A DNA stretch of 64,000 nt from Aureimonas pseudogalii (GCF_014196835.1 NZ_JACIEK010000001.1:942283-1006282); one strand, 5' to 3'. Counted from the first letter of the stretch, positions 34,921-46,405 are shown. Translations and numbers: made by a program. Notes: generated by a model from the letters alone, not told the origin.

Positions 34921-36209
34921 GCGCTTCGCTCCAGCATCGCGAAGAAGAAGCCGTCGGTGTTCGAGCGCGCCGGCGTCAGCGTCAGCACGGCGCCGTCGCC
35001 GATGCGCTCCGTGTGATAGGCAGGCTCGATGCCCGGCAGCGCCTCGCGCCAGATCGCCTCGCCGTCGGCGAGTCGCCAGCCGGCATTCGCCGCCAGAAAG
35101 GCCTCGACGCGCGCGGCGTTCTCCTCGCGCAGCACCGAGCAGGTGACGTAGGCGAGCCGCCCGCCGGGGCGCACGAAGGGCGCGGCGCTCGCCAGCACCT
35201 TGTCCTGCTCGGCGGTGCGCCGGGCAAGCTGCGCCTCGGTGAGCCGCCACTTGGCGTCGGGCCGGCGGCGCCAGGTGCCGGCGCCCGTGCAGGGCGCGTC
35301 GACGAGCACGAGGTCGATCGCGCCGTGAAGGGGCGAGAGATCGTCGCGCGGGGCGTGGACGGTGACGCTCGATGCGCCGGCCCGCGCCAGACGGTCCCAG
35401 ATCGGGGCGAGGCGCTGCCGGTCGGCGTCGAAGGCCTGGATCTCGGCCGCGTTGCCGGTGACGGCCGCGAGCGCCAGCGTCTTGCCGCCGGCCCCCGCGC
35501 AATAATCGAGGACGCGCTCGCCCGCCTTGGCCCCGGCGAGAAGCGCCGCGATCTGCGAGCCCTCGTCCTGGATCTCGAACGTGCCGATCTGGAAGCCGCG
35601 CTCGACCTGCACGTTGGGATGGCGTCCGTCGCCGACGATCGGGGCGATGCGAAGGCCCCAGGGCGAAAGCGGGGTCGGCAAGGCGCCGAAGGGCGCGAGC
35701 TCGGCCAGCACCTCGTCCCGCGTCGCCTTGAGAAGATTGGCACGAAGGTCCAGCGGCGGGCGGGCCGAAAGGGCGCGGGCCTCGGCCACCCAATCGCCCC
35801 CGAGCGAAGCGGCGAAGGGTTCGGCCAGCCAGTCCGGCAGGTCGGCCGCGGCGGCGCCCTCGCCGGCATCCTGGGTCGCGGAGAAGGCGTCGAGGCGCTC
35901 GCTCAGTGGCAGCGGCGGGGCGAAGCGGTCGCCCTCGATCGCCAGCGCGAGGGCGGCGGGCGCCGTGCCGGCGTCGATCACCGCGCCGTAGACGAGCGCG
36001 GCGGCGCCCTCCTCGCCCATGCGAAGGGCGAGCGAGCGCCGGCGCCGCAGCACGTCGTAGACGAGATTGCCGATCGCCGAGCGGTCGCCCGATCCCGCGA
36101 AGCGGTGCGACAGGCCCCAGTCCTTCAAGGCGTCGGCCACCGGGCGGCGGCGCGCCGCCATGTCGTCCAAGATTTCGACCGCCGCAGCGATCCGTCCGCC
36201 GAGGCGCAT
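34917..36209 (-). CDS. rsmB: RsmB/NOP family rRNA cytosine-C5 methyltransferase
   Basis: A 430-residue SAM-dependent RNA methyltransferase. The N-terminal NusB-like domain is about 1-140. The Rossmann methyltransferase core contains VLDYCAGAGGKTLAL, the motif IV cysteine in DAPCTGAGTWRR and the nucleophile motif VI in YVTCSVL; both cysteines of the m5C family are present. RsmB in E. coli modifies C967 of 16S rRNA. The ATG at 36209 (MRLGGRIAAAVEIL) starts the NusB-like domain; an upstream ATG at 36272 would add 21 basic residues. Confidence 0.9.
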   Translation of the reverse strand: MRLGGRIAAAVEILDDMAARRRPVADALKDWGLSHRFAGSGDRSAIGNLVYDVLRRRRSLALRMGEEGAAALVYGAVIDAGTAPAALALAIEGDRFAPPLPLSERLDAFSATQDAGEGAAAADLPDWLAEPFAASLGGDWVAEARALSARPPLDLRANLLKATRDEVLAELAPFGALPTPLSPWGLRIAPIVGDGRHPNVQVERGFQIGTFEIQDEGSQIAALLAGAKAGERVLDYCAGAGGKTLALAAVTGNAAEIQAFDADRQRLAPIWDRLARAGASSVTVHAPRDDLSPLHGAIDLVLVDAPCTGAGTWRRRPDAKWRLTEAQLARRTAEQDKVLASAAPFVRPGGRLAYVTCSVLREENAARVEAFLAANAGWRLADGEAIWREALPGIEPAYHTERIGDGAVLTLTPARSNTDGFFFAMLERSA

Positions 36210-36309
36210 GGGTTCGTCCGTCTTCCCGTTCCGGTTCGCCAGCTTGGTAAGTCGCCCTGCCCCGCCGGACAAGGGCCGTGGGGCGAAGGCGAGACGGGAT
36301 GCGAAATAG

Positions 36310-36341
36310 AAAAGGGCCGGCGCGTCGCCGCGCCGGCCTTT
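36310..36341 (-). terminator. Rho-independent terminator after katA
   Basis: A perfect 10-bp stem, GGCCGGCGCG (36315-36324) and its complement (36329-36338), with a four-base loop. On the minus strand it is followed by a TTTT run, 30 nt after the katA stop. The plus strand also has a short T run, so it may work both ways. Confidence 0.85.
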
Positions 36342-36370
36342 CCACTCGTCTCACACGTGAAGGCCGAGCC

Positions 36371-37873
36371 TTACTCGGCGGCCTGCTGCGGGGTCTCCGG
36401 CGTCACCGAGATCGCGGGCTCGCGGCCCTCGTGAAGCTGGCGCGCCCGGCGCACGCCCGCGCCGTAATCGGCGTGGACCTTGTCGAAATGCGCGAGCTGG
36501 CGATCGGCGATCTCCTCGGGAATGCCGGACATCGCCGCTGCGATGTTGGCGAAGAGGCGCTTCTTCTCGCCCTCGTCGAAGAGGTTGAAGAGGTCGCGCA
36601 CCTGCCCGTAGTCGTCGTTGCCGATCCGGTGGTTGTAGCGGTCGGCATCGCCGTGGATGCGCAGCGGCGGTTCCTTGGCAGAGGGCTGCTCCACCGGACC
36701 GTTGAACGAGTTGGGCTCGTAGTAGACGTCCGGGTTGCCGGTGCGGATGCCGCCATACGTGTTCATCTGCCCGTCGCGGTGGTAGTGGTGCACCTCGTTC
36801 TTCGGGCGGTTGACCGGGATGTTCTCATAATGCGTGCCCAGCCGGTGGCGGTGGGCGTCGGCATAGGAGAAGACGCGCGCCTGCAGCATCTTGTCGGGCG
36901 AGTAGCCGATGCCCGGCACGATGTTGGACGGCGAGAACGCGACGTTCTCGATCTCGGCGAAGTAGTTCTCGGGATTGCGGTTCAGCTCGAGCACGCCGAC
37001 GTCGATCGGCGGATACTCCGAATGCGGCCAGACCTTGGTGAGATCGAACGGATTGTAGGAGGTCTTCTCCGCGTCCATCTCCGGCATGATCTGGACCTGC
37101 ATCGTCCAGCGCGGGAAGCGACCCTCGTCAATCGCACCGTAGAGGGCTTCCTGGTAGCTCTCGCGCGTCTTCCCGATGACCTGGTCGGCCTCCTCGTTCG
37201 TGTGGAACTTGTGGCCCTGCTGGGTCTTGAAGTGGAACTTCACCCAGTAGCGCTCGCCCGCGTCGTTCCAGAGCGAGAACGTGTGCGAGCCGTAGCCGTT
37301 CATGTGCATCGGCGAGATCGGCAAGCCGCGATCCGACATCAGGATCGTCACCTGATGCAGCGATTCGGGCGAGAGCGACCAGAAGTCCCACATGGCGGTG
37401 GGCGAGCGCATGTTGGTCTTGGGGTGGCGCTTCTGGGTGTGGATGAAATCCGGGAACTTGTAGGCGTCGCGCACGAAGAACACGGGCGTGTTGTTGCCGA
37501 CGAGATCCCAGTTGCCCTCGTCCGTGTAGAACTTGAGCGAGAAGCCGCGCACGTCGCGCTCGGCGTCGGCCGCGCCCGATTCGCCGGCCACAGTCGAGAA
37601 GCGCGCGATCATCGGCGTCTCGGCGCCGGGCTGCAGCGCCTTGGCCTTGGTGTACTTGGAAATGTCGCCGGTGATCTTCAGCGTGCCGAGCGCGCCCCAG
37701 CCCTTGGCGTGAACGACGCGCTCGGGAATGCGCTCGCGATTCTGATGGGCCAGCTTCTCGATCAGCTGGTAGTCCTGCAGCAGCAGCGGGCCGCGCTCAC
37801 CGGCCGTCCAGGAGTTCTGGTTGTCCGGCACCGGCGCGCCGGCGGTGGTGGTCAGGATCTTGCTGTCGGTCAT
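36371..37873 (-). CDS. katA: Catalase (clade 3, haem)
   Basis: A 500-residue monofunctional haem catalase that splits hydrogen peroxide. The catalytic His55 is in [12 protein letters not shown], the distal Asn in the [12 protein letters not shown] region, and the proximal haem tyrosine in [14 protein letters not shown]. The NADPH-binding segment is present. Residues after VVHAKG are WG rather than the common AG. It diverges from oxyR 129 nt away, has its own terminator, and is almost certainly induced by peroxide through OxyR. Confidence 0.97.
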   Translation of the reverse strand: MTDSKILTTTAGAPVPDNQNSWTAGERGPLLLQDYQLIEKLAHQNRERIPERVVHAKGWGALGTLKITGDISKYTKAKALQPGAETPMIARFSTVAGESGAADAERDVRGFSLKFYTDEGNWDLVGNNTPVFFVRDAYKFPDFIHTQKRHPKTNMRSPTAMWDFWSLSPESLHQVTILMSDRGLPISPMHMNGYGSHTFSLWNDAGERYWVKFHFKTQQGHKFHTNEEADQVIGKTRESYQEALYGAIDEGRFPRWTMQVQIMPEMDAEKTSYNPFDLTKVWPHSEYPPIDVGVLELNRNPENYFAEIENVAFSPSNIVPGIGYSPDKMLQARVFSYADAHRHRLGTHYENIPVNRPKNEVHHYHRDGQMNTYGGIRTGNPDVYYEPNSFNGPVEQPSAKEPPLRIHGDADRYNHRIGNDDYGQVRDLFNLFDEGEKKRLFANIAAAMSGIPEEIADRQLAHFDKVHADYGAGVRRARQLHEGREPAISVTPETPQQAAE

Positions 37874-37982
37874 CTGTGTCTCCGTTCGGATCGTCCGGCA
37901 TATGGGCCGTGATCTGGAATTCTTCCAGACGACCATGACGGTCTTTTGGCGATAACCGCAAATCGCATTTTCAAGGGATGCC

Positions 37983-37999
37983 GATCGGTTTAACCTATC
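37983..37999. promoter_or_regulatory. Candidate OxyR site between katA and oxyR
   Basis: GATCGGTTTAACCTATC is a 17-nt palindrome with one mismatched pair, ending 3 nt before the oxyR start codon. On the minus strand it reads ATAG-N7-CGAT, close to the ATAG-N7-CTAT half of the OxyR consensus. Location over the oxyR start fits autorepression. Confidence 0.55.
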
Positions 38000-38002
38000 G
38001 CT

Positions 38003-38914
38003 ATGTTCAGCCTTCGCCAGTTCCGAGCCTTCGAAGCCGTCGCCGCCACGGGCCATTTCGGTGCCGCGGCCCGCCTCCTCCATGTCAGCCAGCCCGCCCT
38101 CTCGGCGCAGGTGGCGGCAATGGAGGAGACGTTCGGCGGCCCTCTGCTGGAGCGCCGGCCGGGCGGCGCCGTGCTGACGCGCGACGGCGAGGAGGTGCTC
38201 GCGCGCGTGCGGCACATCCTCGCCGAGGTGCGTGACCTCGAAACGCTCGGGCGCGCCTGCGGCGAGGTGCTGACGGGGCGGCTTCGCATCGGGTTGATCG
38301 CCACCGTCGCGCCCTACCTGCTGCCGACGCTCCTGCCGGCGCTCGCCCGCGCCCATCCCGGGCTCGACTGCGAGATCCGCGAGAGCGTCACCGACACGCT
38401 GGCGCGCGACGTCGCGGCCGGCGATCTCGACTGCGTGGTGCTGGCGCTGCCCTTCGCGGAGCCGGGCCTCCAGACGATCGAGCTCTTCGAGGACCGCTTC
38501 CACCTCGCCATTCCCGAGGCCGAGCGCGAACGGTTCCAGGGCGCGGTGAGCGTCGGCGCTCTTGCAAGCGAGCGGCTGATCCTTCTGGAAGAAGGCCACT
38601 GCCTGCGCGACCAGGCGCTGAAGATCTGCGGCCTGGTGGAGGCGCGCGCGCTCGCCAGCCTCGGCGCCACCAGCCTCGCCACGATCCTGCGCATGGTGGC
38701 GGGCGGTCTCGGCGCGACGCTCATCCCCGAGATGGCGGTGGAGGCGGAAAGCCGCGGCGGCGGCATCCGCGTGCTGCCCTTCCAGGCGCCCTCGCCCTCG
38801 CGCACCCTGGCGCTCGCCTTCCGCGGCTCGGTGGCGCGCCGGCGCGACTTCGAGGCGCTGGCGGATCTCATCCGCGCGCTGCCGCGCGGGGCGGGACCGG
38901 CGGCTGCGGCCTAG
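38003..38914 (+). CDS. oxyR: Hydrogen peroxide-sensing regulator OxyR
   Basis: A 303-residue LysR-type regulator. The helix-turn-helix is at about 16-60 ([20 protein letters not shown]). The effector domain carries the peroxide-sensing pair Cys200 and Cys209 in [13 protein letters not shown], with the same eight-residue spacing as Cys199/Cys208 of E. coli OxyR, so disulfide switching is expected. The neighbour katA is divergent and a palindrome overlaps the 5' end. This is OxyR by sequence, not only by position. Confidence 0.95.
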   Translation: MFSLRQFRAFEAVAATGHFGAAARLLHVSQPALSAQVAAMEETFGGPLLERRPGGAVLTRDGEEVLARVRHILAEVRDLETLGRACGEVLTGRLRIGLIATVAPYLLPTLLPALARAHPGLDCEIRESVTDTLARDVAAGDLDCVVLALPFAEPGLQTIELFEDRFHLAIPEAERERFQGAVSVGALASERLILLEEGHCLRDQALKICGLVEARALASLGATSLATILRMVAGGLGATLIPEMAVEAESRGGGIRVLPFQAPSPSRTLALAFRGSVARRRDFEALADLIRALPRGAGPAAAA

Positions 38915-38993
38915 CGGCGCCGTTCTTCAGCCTTTGCCAACGGGTGCTGCGGCATGGTCGCGGCCCCGCATCCGTCCTCCCGAGGAGAGCCCC

Positions 38994-40049
38994 ATGCCGT
39001 CCGCCTCTCTGCTCCGCTGGGCGATCCTCGGCACCGGCGCCATCGCGGCGCGCTTCGCCGCCGACATGCGCCATTCCCGCAGCGGCATCGTCCAGGCCGT
39101 CGCCTCGCGCACGCCCGAGCGCGCCCGCGCCTTCGCCGCGCGTCTTGGGCCGGGCGTCCTCGCCGGCACGCCGGACGCCATCCTCGCGCGCGCCGACGTC
39201 GACGCCGTCTACGTCGCGACGCCGAACGCGGCGCATCTCGCCGGGGCGCTGATGGCGCTCGAAGCCGGCAAGCCGGTGCTGGTGGAGAAGCCCTTCGCCG
39301 CGGGCGCGAGCGAGGCCCGCACGCTGGCAGACGCCGCCCGCAGCGCCAGCCTGCTGGCGATGGAGGCGATGTGGATGCGCTTCACGCCCGGCATCGTGCG
39401 CCTCAAGCGCCTCGCCGACGAGGGCGCGCTCGGGCGCCTCGCTCGGCTCGACGCCGCGCTCTCCTTCGCCCATGCGATCGCGCCCGGCTCGCCGCTCGCC
39501 GACCCCGCGGGAGGCGGCGCGCTGCTCGATCTCGGCGTCTACCCGGTGTCGCTGGCGCTGCATCTCCTCGGCCCCGCCGAGACGGTCTCCGCGCAGGTGC
39601 GGCGCTCCGCGGACGGCGCGATCGTCTCGGCTGGGCTGGTGACCCGGCACGGCGATGCGCTCGGCATCCTCGCCTGCGGCTTCGACGCGGAAGGGCTGAA
39701 CGAGGCGAGCCTCGCGGGCACGAAGGGCATCGCGCGCGCCCACCGCTCGATGCTCTGCCCGCCGATGATATCGGTGCGCCGCACCGGCACGGCCGCGCCG
39801 CTATCGAGGGAAGCCGACTTGATATCGATCCCCCCGCGCCCACGGATCGCGGTGCTGCCGGCTCTCCGCGCGCTCGCCTCCGAGGCCAAGCTGCGGCGTC
39901 ATCCCACGCTCTTTGCAGGGTCCGGGCTGCACTATCAGGCCGACCATTTCGCCGAATGCCTGGCGCGCGGCCTGACGGAAAGCCCGGTGATGCCGCTCGC
40001 GCAGTCGATCGCCGTGCTCGACCTCATCGAAGCGGCCGCACGCGCCTGA
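38994..40049 (+). CDS. Gfo/Idh/MocA family oxidoreductase
   Basis: A 351-residue NAD(P)-dependent oxidoreductase. The N-terminal Rossmann domain has GTGAIAARFA, VYVATPN and the signature EKPFA (about residue 99). The C-terminal GFOR/IDH/MocA domain includes GGGALLDLGVYPVSLALHLLG. It resembles the trans-1,2-dihydrobenzenediol/xylose dehydrogenase branch. The ATG at 38994 has GAGGAGAG 8 nt upstream. The substrate is unknown; it is convergent with a second family member. Confidence 0.88.
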   Translation: MPSASLLRWAILGTGAIAARFAADMRHSRSGIVQAVASRTPERARAFAARLGPGVLAGTPDAILARADVDAVYVATPNAAHLAGALMALEAGKPVLVEKPFAAGASEARTLADAARSASLLAMEAMWMRFTPGIVRLKRLADEGALGRLARLDAALSFAHAIAPGSPLADPAGGGALLDLGVYPVSLALHLLGPAETVSAQVRRSADGAIVSAGLVTRHGDALGILACGFDAEGLNEASLAGTKGIARAHRSMLCPPMISVRRTGTAAPLSREADLISIPPRPRIAVLPALRALASEAKLRRHPTLFAGSGLHYQADHFAECLARGLTESPVMPLAQSIAVLDLIEAAARA

Positions 40050-40059
40050 TCGCGACGCC

Positions 40060-41211
40060 TCAGGCCACCGGCTCGAAGCTCGTGGTCGGCCGGTAGGGCA
40101 TGGGGTAGCGGTCGGCGTTCTGCGCCACGAGCGCGAGTTCGGTGACATGCGCGGCGAAGGCGCCGCCGAACGGATGCGGCCGTCCCGCCGCGATCGAGCG
40201 CGCGAGATCGGCCGGCCCGCGCGCGAAATCCATGCGCGAGGAGGTCGCGGGCACCCGCGCCGTGGAGGGCGCGAGTTCGACCCGCCGGCCGAACCAATGG
40301 CGCAGCGGGCGGCGCGCCGACAGCCGGGCGAGGAGCTTGCCAAGGATCGCGGGGCGGGACGGCCAGCCGCCGAGGACGTCGCGCCGGTAGACCGGCGAGC
40401 GGTAGTCCCAGCCGTCGCTGACCGACAGGATGCCCTTCGTGCCCACGAGATGCAGCGAGCGATCGACCGGCGCGGCGAGGCCGCAGGTCAGCCGCGCCAC
40501 CGCGCCGGAGCGGAAGGTGAGGCAGGCGACGGAGAAATCGTTGGCGAGTTCGTCGGGCCGCTGCCCCGTGCCCTTGTCGTCGAAGCAGCGCGCCGCGAAT
40601 GCGGTCATCGACACGGCTGGGCCGAAAAAGGCGCAGAGCCAGGTGAGATAGTAGCCGGCATGCTCCAGCGTCGCGCCGATGGCGAATTCGTGCGCGCCGG
40701 GCCAGGGCGCGCCCGACGGGCTGCGCCACGCCGCGTGGTCTTTCCGAAAGACCATCGAGTCTTCCATCTCGGCATAGGCGAGGCGCACCTCGCCGAGCGT
40801 GCCCTGGCGGATCGCCGCGCCAGCGGCCGCTGCGGCCTCGCCGAGATAGGAGCAGGGCGCGCCGGCGATCTCCAGCCCGCGCGCCTCGGCGAGCGCCACC
40901 AGTTCGCAGGCGTCCTCGACGCGCATCGCCAGCGGCTTTTCCGAGTAGACATGCCGGCCCGCCTCGAGCGCGGCCTTCGACACCGGGTAGTGGCTCTCGG
41001 GATCGGTGAGGTTCAGCACCATCTCGACCGAGGGCTCGGCGAGAAGGGCTTCGAGGCTGGCGAAGGCGTGCGCGCCGAAATGCCGGCAGAAGCGAGCCAG
41101 CGCCACCGGGTCCCGGTCGAAGACGCCCACCAGCTCCAGCGCGGGATGGTTGGCGAGCGTCAGCATGTAATAGTCGGCGACGAAGCCGCAGCCGACGATG
41201 GCGATCTTCAT
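40060..41211 (-). CDS. Gfo/Idh/MocA family oxidoreductase, second type
   Basis: A 383-residue relative of the preceding gene but clearly of a different subfamily. The Rossmann motif is GCGFVADYYM, followed by LNLTDPESH and SEKPLAMR (about residue 95). The C-terminal domain has GATLEHAGYYLTWLCAFFG and a tail ending YPMPYRPTTSFEPVA. The start is placed at the ATG at 41211 because MKIAIVGCG begins the dinucleotide fold; a frame from 41253 would add 14 residues. Sugar or inositol derivatives are typical substrates. Confidence 0.87.
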   Translation of the reverse strand: MKIAIVGCGFVADYYMLTLANHPALELVGVFDRDPVALARFCRHFGAHAFASLEALLAEPSVEMVLNLTDPESHYPVSKAALEAGRHVYSEKPLAMRVEDACELVALAEARGLEIAGAPCSYLGEAAAAAGAAIRQGTLGEVRLAYAEMEDSMVFRKDHAAWRSPSGAPWPGAHEFAIGATLEHAGYYLTWLCAFFGPAVSMTAFAARCFDDKGTGQRPDELANDFSVACLTFRSGAVARLTCGLAAPVDRSLHLVGTKGILSVSDGWDYRSPVYRRDVLGGWPSRPAILGKLLARLSARRPLRHWFGRRVELAPSTARVPATSSRMDFARGPADLARSIAAGRPHPFGGAFAAHVTELALVAQNADRYPMPYRPTTSFEPVA

Positions 41212-41295
41212 GGGGCACCCGCAACGCTCGATCCGAACGGGCGAGGATAGCAAGCGTCCCTTGACGAAACGCCTACGGGCGAACGTCCGCCGGGC

Positions 41296-42846
<1,551 letters not shown>

Positions 42847-42922
42847 TTAGGATTGGCAAGGGCTGGTAGCACGGAGCCCCCGGATTGGGAAGCACCGCAG
42901 CAAACCGGGCAAACGGGGCGGA

Positions 42923-43939
42923 TCAGCCCTCAATGATGCTCTGGTAGGTGTCGGGCACGAAACGGAACGCCTCGCCGTCGCGTATCACGGTGCCGATCGC
43001 GGGGAACGGCAGGTGGTAGCCGGCGACCATCGTTCCATCACCGGCCAACATTGCCGCGAGGCGCCGGCGCGTCGCGGCGGCCGCCGGCTTGTCCTGGTCG
43101 AAGCGCACCTGCCAGTCCGGCTTCTGGAAGGAGACGACGAACTGGCTGAACGTGTCGGCGCTCAGCAGCAGGCGCTTGCCGCCCGACGCGATCTCGAAGG
43201 CGAGCATGCCCGGCGTGTGGCCGAAGGCGGCGCGCGCCGTCATGCCCGGCACCACCTCGTCGCCGTCACCGATCAGCGTGGTCTTGTCGCGCAGCGGCAC
43301 CACCAGCGTCTCCACTGCCTTGGCGTTCTCGGCGCGCGGGCCGTTCTTCGCCTCGTCGGAGGTCCAGAAGTCCATCTCCGCCTGCCCCGCCACGTAGCGC
43401 GCGTTCGGGAAGGCCGGGGCGCCCGCCTCCATGAGACCGTTGATGTGGTCGCCGTGGAAATGCGTGAGCACGACGATGCCGACATCCTCCGGCGCGATGC
43501 CGGCGGCGGTCATGCGCGCGCGCAGGAGGCCCATGCCGTTGGCGCGCCCGCCCTCGCCCATGCCGGTGTCGACGAGGATCGTCTCGCCGCCGAGCTGGAC
43601 GATCATCGGGTTGAAGAAATTGACGAAGCGCCCGGCCGGCAGGCCGTTCGCCTGCATCAGCGCGCCCACCGCCTCCTGCGACTGGTCCTCGCCGAAGGTC
43701 GGGAACGGCCCCTCGCCCGGCCGGATGCCGTCGAGCACCACGGTGATCACGGCGTCGCCGACGGCGAAGCGGCGCCAGCCCGGCGCCAGCGGATGGGTGT
43801 CGGCGGCGGTCATCGGGGTCGCATCCTGGGATGGGGTGGGGGTCTGAGCGAGCGCGCCGCCCGCTCCGGCGACGGCGGAGACGCCGCCGGCGGCCAGAAG
43901 CAGCGCGTTGCGACGGTTGATGCCTTCGGTGGACGACAT
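42923..43939 (-). CDS. Tat-exported MBL-fold metallo-hydrolase
   Basis: A 338-residue metallo-beta-lactamase-fold hydrolase. The first 32 residues are a Tat-like signal: twin Arg in INRRNALLLAAGG, then an Ala/Gly-rich stretch ending ALAQ. The metal-binding motif is THFHGDHINGL, with further ligands in TGMG, FGHTPGM and the late YHLPFP. This resembles the quorum-quenching or alkylsulfatase-like 'MBL fold metallo-hydrolase' group, but the substrate cannot be named. It diverges from the DHA2 transporter gene. Confidence 0.87.
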   Translation of the reverse strand: MSSTEGINRRNALLLAAGGVSAVAGAGGALAQTPTPSQDATPMTAADTHPLAPGWRRFAVGDAVITVVLDGIRPGEGPFPTFGEDQSQEAVGALMQANGLPAGRFVNFFNPMIVQLGGETILVDTGMGEGGRANGMGLLRARMTAAGIAPEDVGIVVLTHFHGDHINGLMEAGAPAFPNARYVAGQAEMDFWTSDEAKNGPRAENAKAVETLVVPLRDKTTLIGDGDEVVPGMTARAAFGHTPGMLAFEIASGGKRLLLSADTFSQFVVSFQKPDWQVRFDQDKPAAAATRRRLAAMLAGDGTMVAGYHLPFPAIGTVIRDGEAFRFVPDTYQSIIEG

Positions 43940-44194
43940 GGTCGATCTCTCCTGCCTCGGGAAACGGGTGTCCTGGCGGGACCAATTCGCGCCATGGCCC
44001 CGTGCGGAAACCGCACTTCGTTTTGCGGGTAGATGCGAAGGCGCATCCTCGCGGCAACCCGCCCATCGTCAGTTTGCCATAGCATCCCGGTCCGCAAAGC
44101 TTGCCGGCGCCTCGCTTTCGTCCATCTTTCCCGCCATCGACAGGTCGCGCGGCCGCCATGCCCGCGCTCCTCTCCCGTCCGGACCCGGCTCCCC

Positions 44195-45583
44195 GTGAAA
44201 CGCATCGTTCCCGTCGTGCTCGCCGTGGCCCTGTTCATGGAGAACATCGATTCCACGGTCATCGCGACCTCGCTCGCGACCATTGCCGCCGACATCGGCA
44301 CCAGCCCCATCGCCCTGAAGCTGGCGCTGACGAGCTACTACGTCTCGCTCGCGGTGTTCATTCCCATTTCCGGCCGCATGGCCGACCGCTTCGGCGCCAA
44401 GCCGGTGTTCCAGTGCGCCATCGGCGTGTTCATGGCGGGGTCGCTCGCCTGCGGCTTTGCCGGCTCGCTCGAGGGGTTCGTCGCGGCGCGCTTCCTGCAA
44501 GGGATCGGCGGGGCGATGATGACGCCGGTCGGGCGCATGCTGCTGGTGCGCGCCGTGCCGAAATCCGATCTCGTCGGCGCCATGGCCTGGTTCACCATTC
44601 CCGCGCTGGTCGGGCCGCTGATCGGCCCGCCGCTCGGCGGCGCCATCGCCACCTATGCCGACTGGCGCTGGATCTTCTACGTCAACCTGCCGATCGGCGT
44701 CGCCGGGGTGCTCCTCGCGCAGCGCTTCCTGCCGGCGGTGGACCGAGTTCCCGGCATCACCTTCGACTGGCCGGGCTTCGCGCTCTCGGGCCTCGCCTGC
44801 GCCGGCGTCGTGTTCGGCCTCTCCGTCGTCTCGCTGCCTGCGCTGCCGCCGCTCTTCGGCGCCGCGCTGGCGCTGGCGGGGATCGCGATGGCCGCGCTCT
44901 ACGTGCGCCATGCCCGGCGCACCGAGCGGCCCGTGCTGGAACTGCGGCTCCTGGAGATCCCGACGCTGCGCGCCGCCGTGATCGGCGGCGGCATCTTCCG
45001 GCTCGGCGCCGGCGCCGTGCCCTTCCTCTTCCCGCTGATGCTGCAACTCGGCTTTGGCTACACGCCGCTGCAGTCGGGCCTCGTCAGCGCCGTCTCGATC
45101 GGCGGCGCGATGATGATGAAGGCGCTGGTGAAGCCGATCCTCAAGCGCTTCGGCTTCCGCACCACGCTCACCGCCGCGGCGCTGGTCGGCGGCACGCTGA
45201 TGGGGGCGATCGGCTTCTACCGGCCGGAGACCCCGGTGCTGGTCCTCGTGGTGCTGCTCTTGATCGGCGGCTTCTTCCGCTCGCTCTTCTTCACCGGCGT
45301 CAACACGCTGGCCTTCGCCGACGTCTCGAAGACGCGCACGGGCGACGCCACCTCGATGCTCGCCGCCTTCCAGCAGATCGCGATCGCCGGCGGCGTCGCC
45401 ATGGCCGGCGGCATTCTGGAGATCGGCATCGCGCTGAACGGCACGGGAACGGCGACGGTCGCCGACTTTTCGGTGGCCTTCTTCGTCGTCGGCATCGTCA
45501 CGGTCGTCGCCGCACTGCCCTTCCGGCGCCTGCCCGACGAGGCCGGCGCCGAGGTCGCGGGGCGCCGCCTGCCGGCCGAGTGA
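44195..45583 (+). CDS. DHA2-type MFS multidrug transporter
   Basis: A 462-residue, 14-helix-class major facilitator of the EmrB/QacA (DHA2) type. Signs are LFMENIDSTVIATSLATIA, the loop 2-3 motif GRMADRFGAK, and the antiporter motif region GPLIGPPLGGAIATY. The GTG at 44195 begins the first helix directly; upstream in-frame codons would add about 54 residues of arginine-rich sequence, so they are excluded. It is paralogous to the transporter at 54491. Drug or organic-cation export is the family-level expectation. Confidence 0.88.
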   Translation: MKRIVPVVLAVALFMENIDSTVIATSLATIAADIGTSPIALKLALTSYYVSLAVFIPISGRMADRFGAKPVFQCAIGVFMAGSLACGFAGSLEGFVAARFLQGIGGAMMTPVGRMLLVRAVPKSDLVGAMAWFTIPALVGPLIGPPLGGAIATYADWRWIFYVNLPIGVAGVLLAQRFLPAVDRVPGITFDWPGFALSGLACAGVVFGLSVVSLPALPPLFGAALALAGIAMAALYVRHARRTERPVLELRLLEIPTLRAAVIGGGIFRLGAGAVPFLFPLMLQLGFGYTPLQSGLVSAVSIGGAMMMKALVKPILKRFGFRTTLTAAALVGGTLMGAIGFYRPETPVLVLVVLLLIGGFFRSLFFTGVNTLAFADVSKTRTGDATSMLAAFQQIAIAGGVAMAGGILEIGIALNGTGTATVADFSVAFFVVGIVTVVAALPFRRLPDEAGAEVAGRRLPAE

Positions 45584-45607
45584 CCGGCGAACAGGCGCCC
45601 GCCCCCG

Positions 45608-46405
45608 TCAGTTGCCGACCGCCTGCACCGAACCGCCGTCCACGCGGTAGTTCGCGCCGTTGACGAAGGAGGCGCGCTCCGAGACGAGGAGCGCGATCAC
45701 CGCCGCCACCTCCTCCGCCCGGCCGCGGCGCTTCTGCACGATGCCCGGACGCTCTTCCTCGAGGAAGCTCTCGATCGCCTCGTCGAACGAGGTGCCGTTC
45801 TCCTCGGCCCGCTTCGTCATCATCTCATCGGTCATGTCGGTGGCGATGAAGGCGGGCGAGACGGTGTTGCAGAGGATGCCGTCGGCGGCGGCGCGGTAGG
45901 AGAGCCCCTTCACGAAGGCCACCACCGCGGCCTTGGCCGTGTTGTAGGTCGCCTCCTCCCAATAGGGCTGGGCGGCGTTCTCGGAGGCGATGCAGACGAA
46001 ACGGCCCCAGCCGCCGCGCTTCATCACCGGCAGCGCATGGCGCGCGATGCGCACGGCCGAGAGGAAGTCGGTCTCGTAGGCCTCGCGGTAGTCGTCGTCG
46101 GCGAGGTCGATCGGATCGCCCTTGGCGCCGGTGATGCCGGCGGTGTGCACCACGATGTCGATCGTCCCGAACCGGTCGAGCGCCGTGCGCACGAGGTCGC
46201 GCACCGCGTCGTCGTCGGTCATGTCGGCCCCGACCACCAGCGTCTCGGCCGGGAGCGAGGCGGCCTGCGCCTCCATGCCCTCGAGGTCCTTGTCGGTGAG
46301 CACGAGGCGCACGCCCTCTTCGGCGAGAAGCCGGGCGGTGGCAAGGCCCATGCCGCCGTTGGCGCCGGTGATGATGGCGACGCGGTTGCGGATCTGCAGG
46401 TCCAT
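45608..46405 (-). CDS. Short-chain dehydrogenase/reductase
   Basis: A 265-residue SDR: TGANGGMGLATARLL near residue 15, an acidic tail on strand 2 (LTDKDLEGME) suggesting NAD, VVHTAGIT in place of NNAG, and the catalytic Ser...YNTAK (Tyr-x-x-x-Lys). The longer C-terminal lid (ESFLEEERPGIVQKRRGRAEE) is of the 3-oxoacyl-ACP reductase/dihydroxycyclohexadiene dehydrogenase style. It is convergent with the DHA2 transporter and has no clear pathway partner. Confidence 0.87.
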   Translation of the reverse strand: MDLQIRNRVAIITGANGGMGLATARLLAEEGVRLVLTDKDLEGMEAQAASLPAETLVVGADMTDDDAVRDLVRTALDRFGTIDIVVHTAGITGAKGDPIDLADDDYREAYETDFLSAVRIARHALPVMKRGGWGRFVCIASENAAQPYWEEATYNTAKAAVVAFVKGLSYRAAADGILCNTVSPAFIATDMTDEMMTKRAEENGTSFDEAIESFLEEERPGIVQKRRGRAEEVAAVIALLVSERASFVNGANYRVDGGSVQAVGN

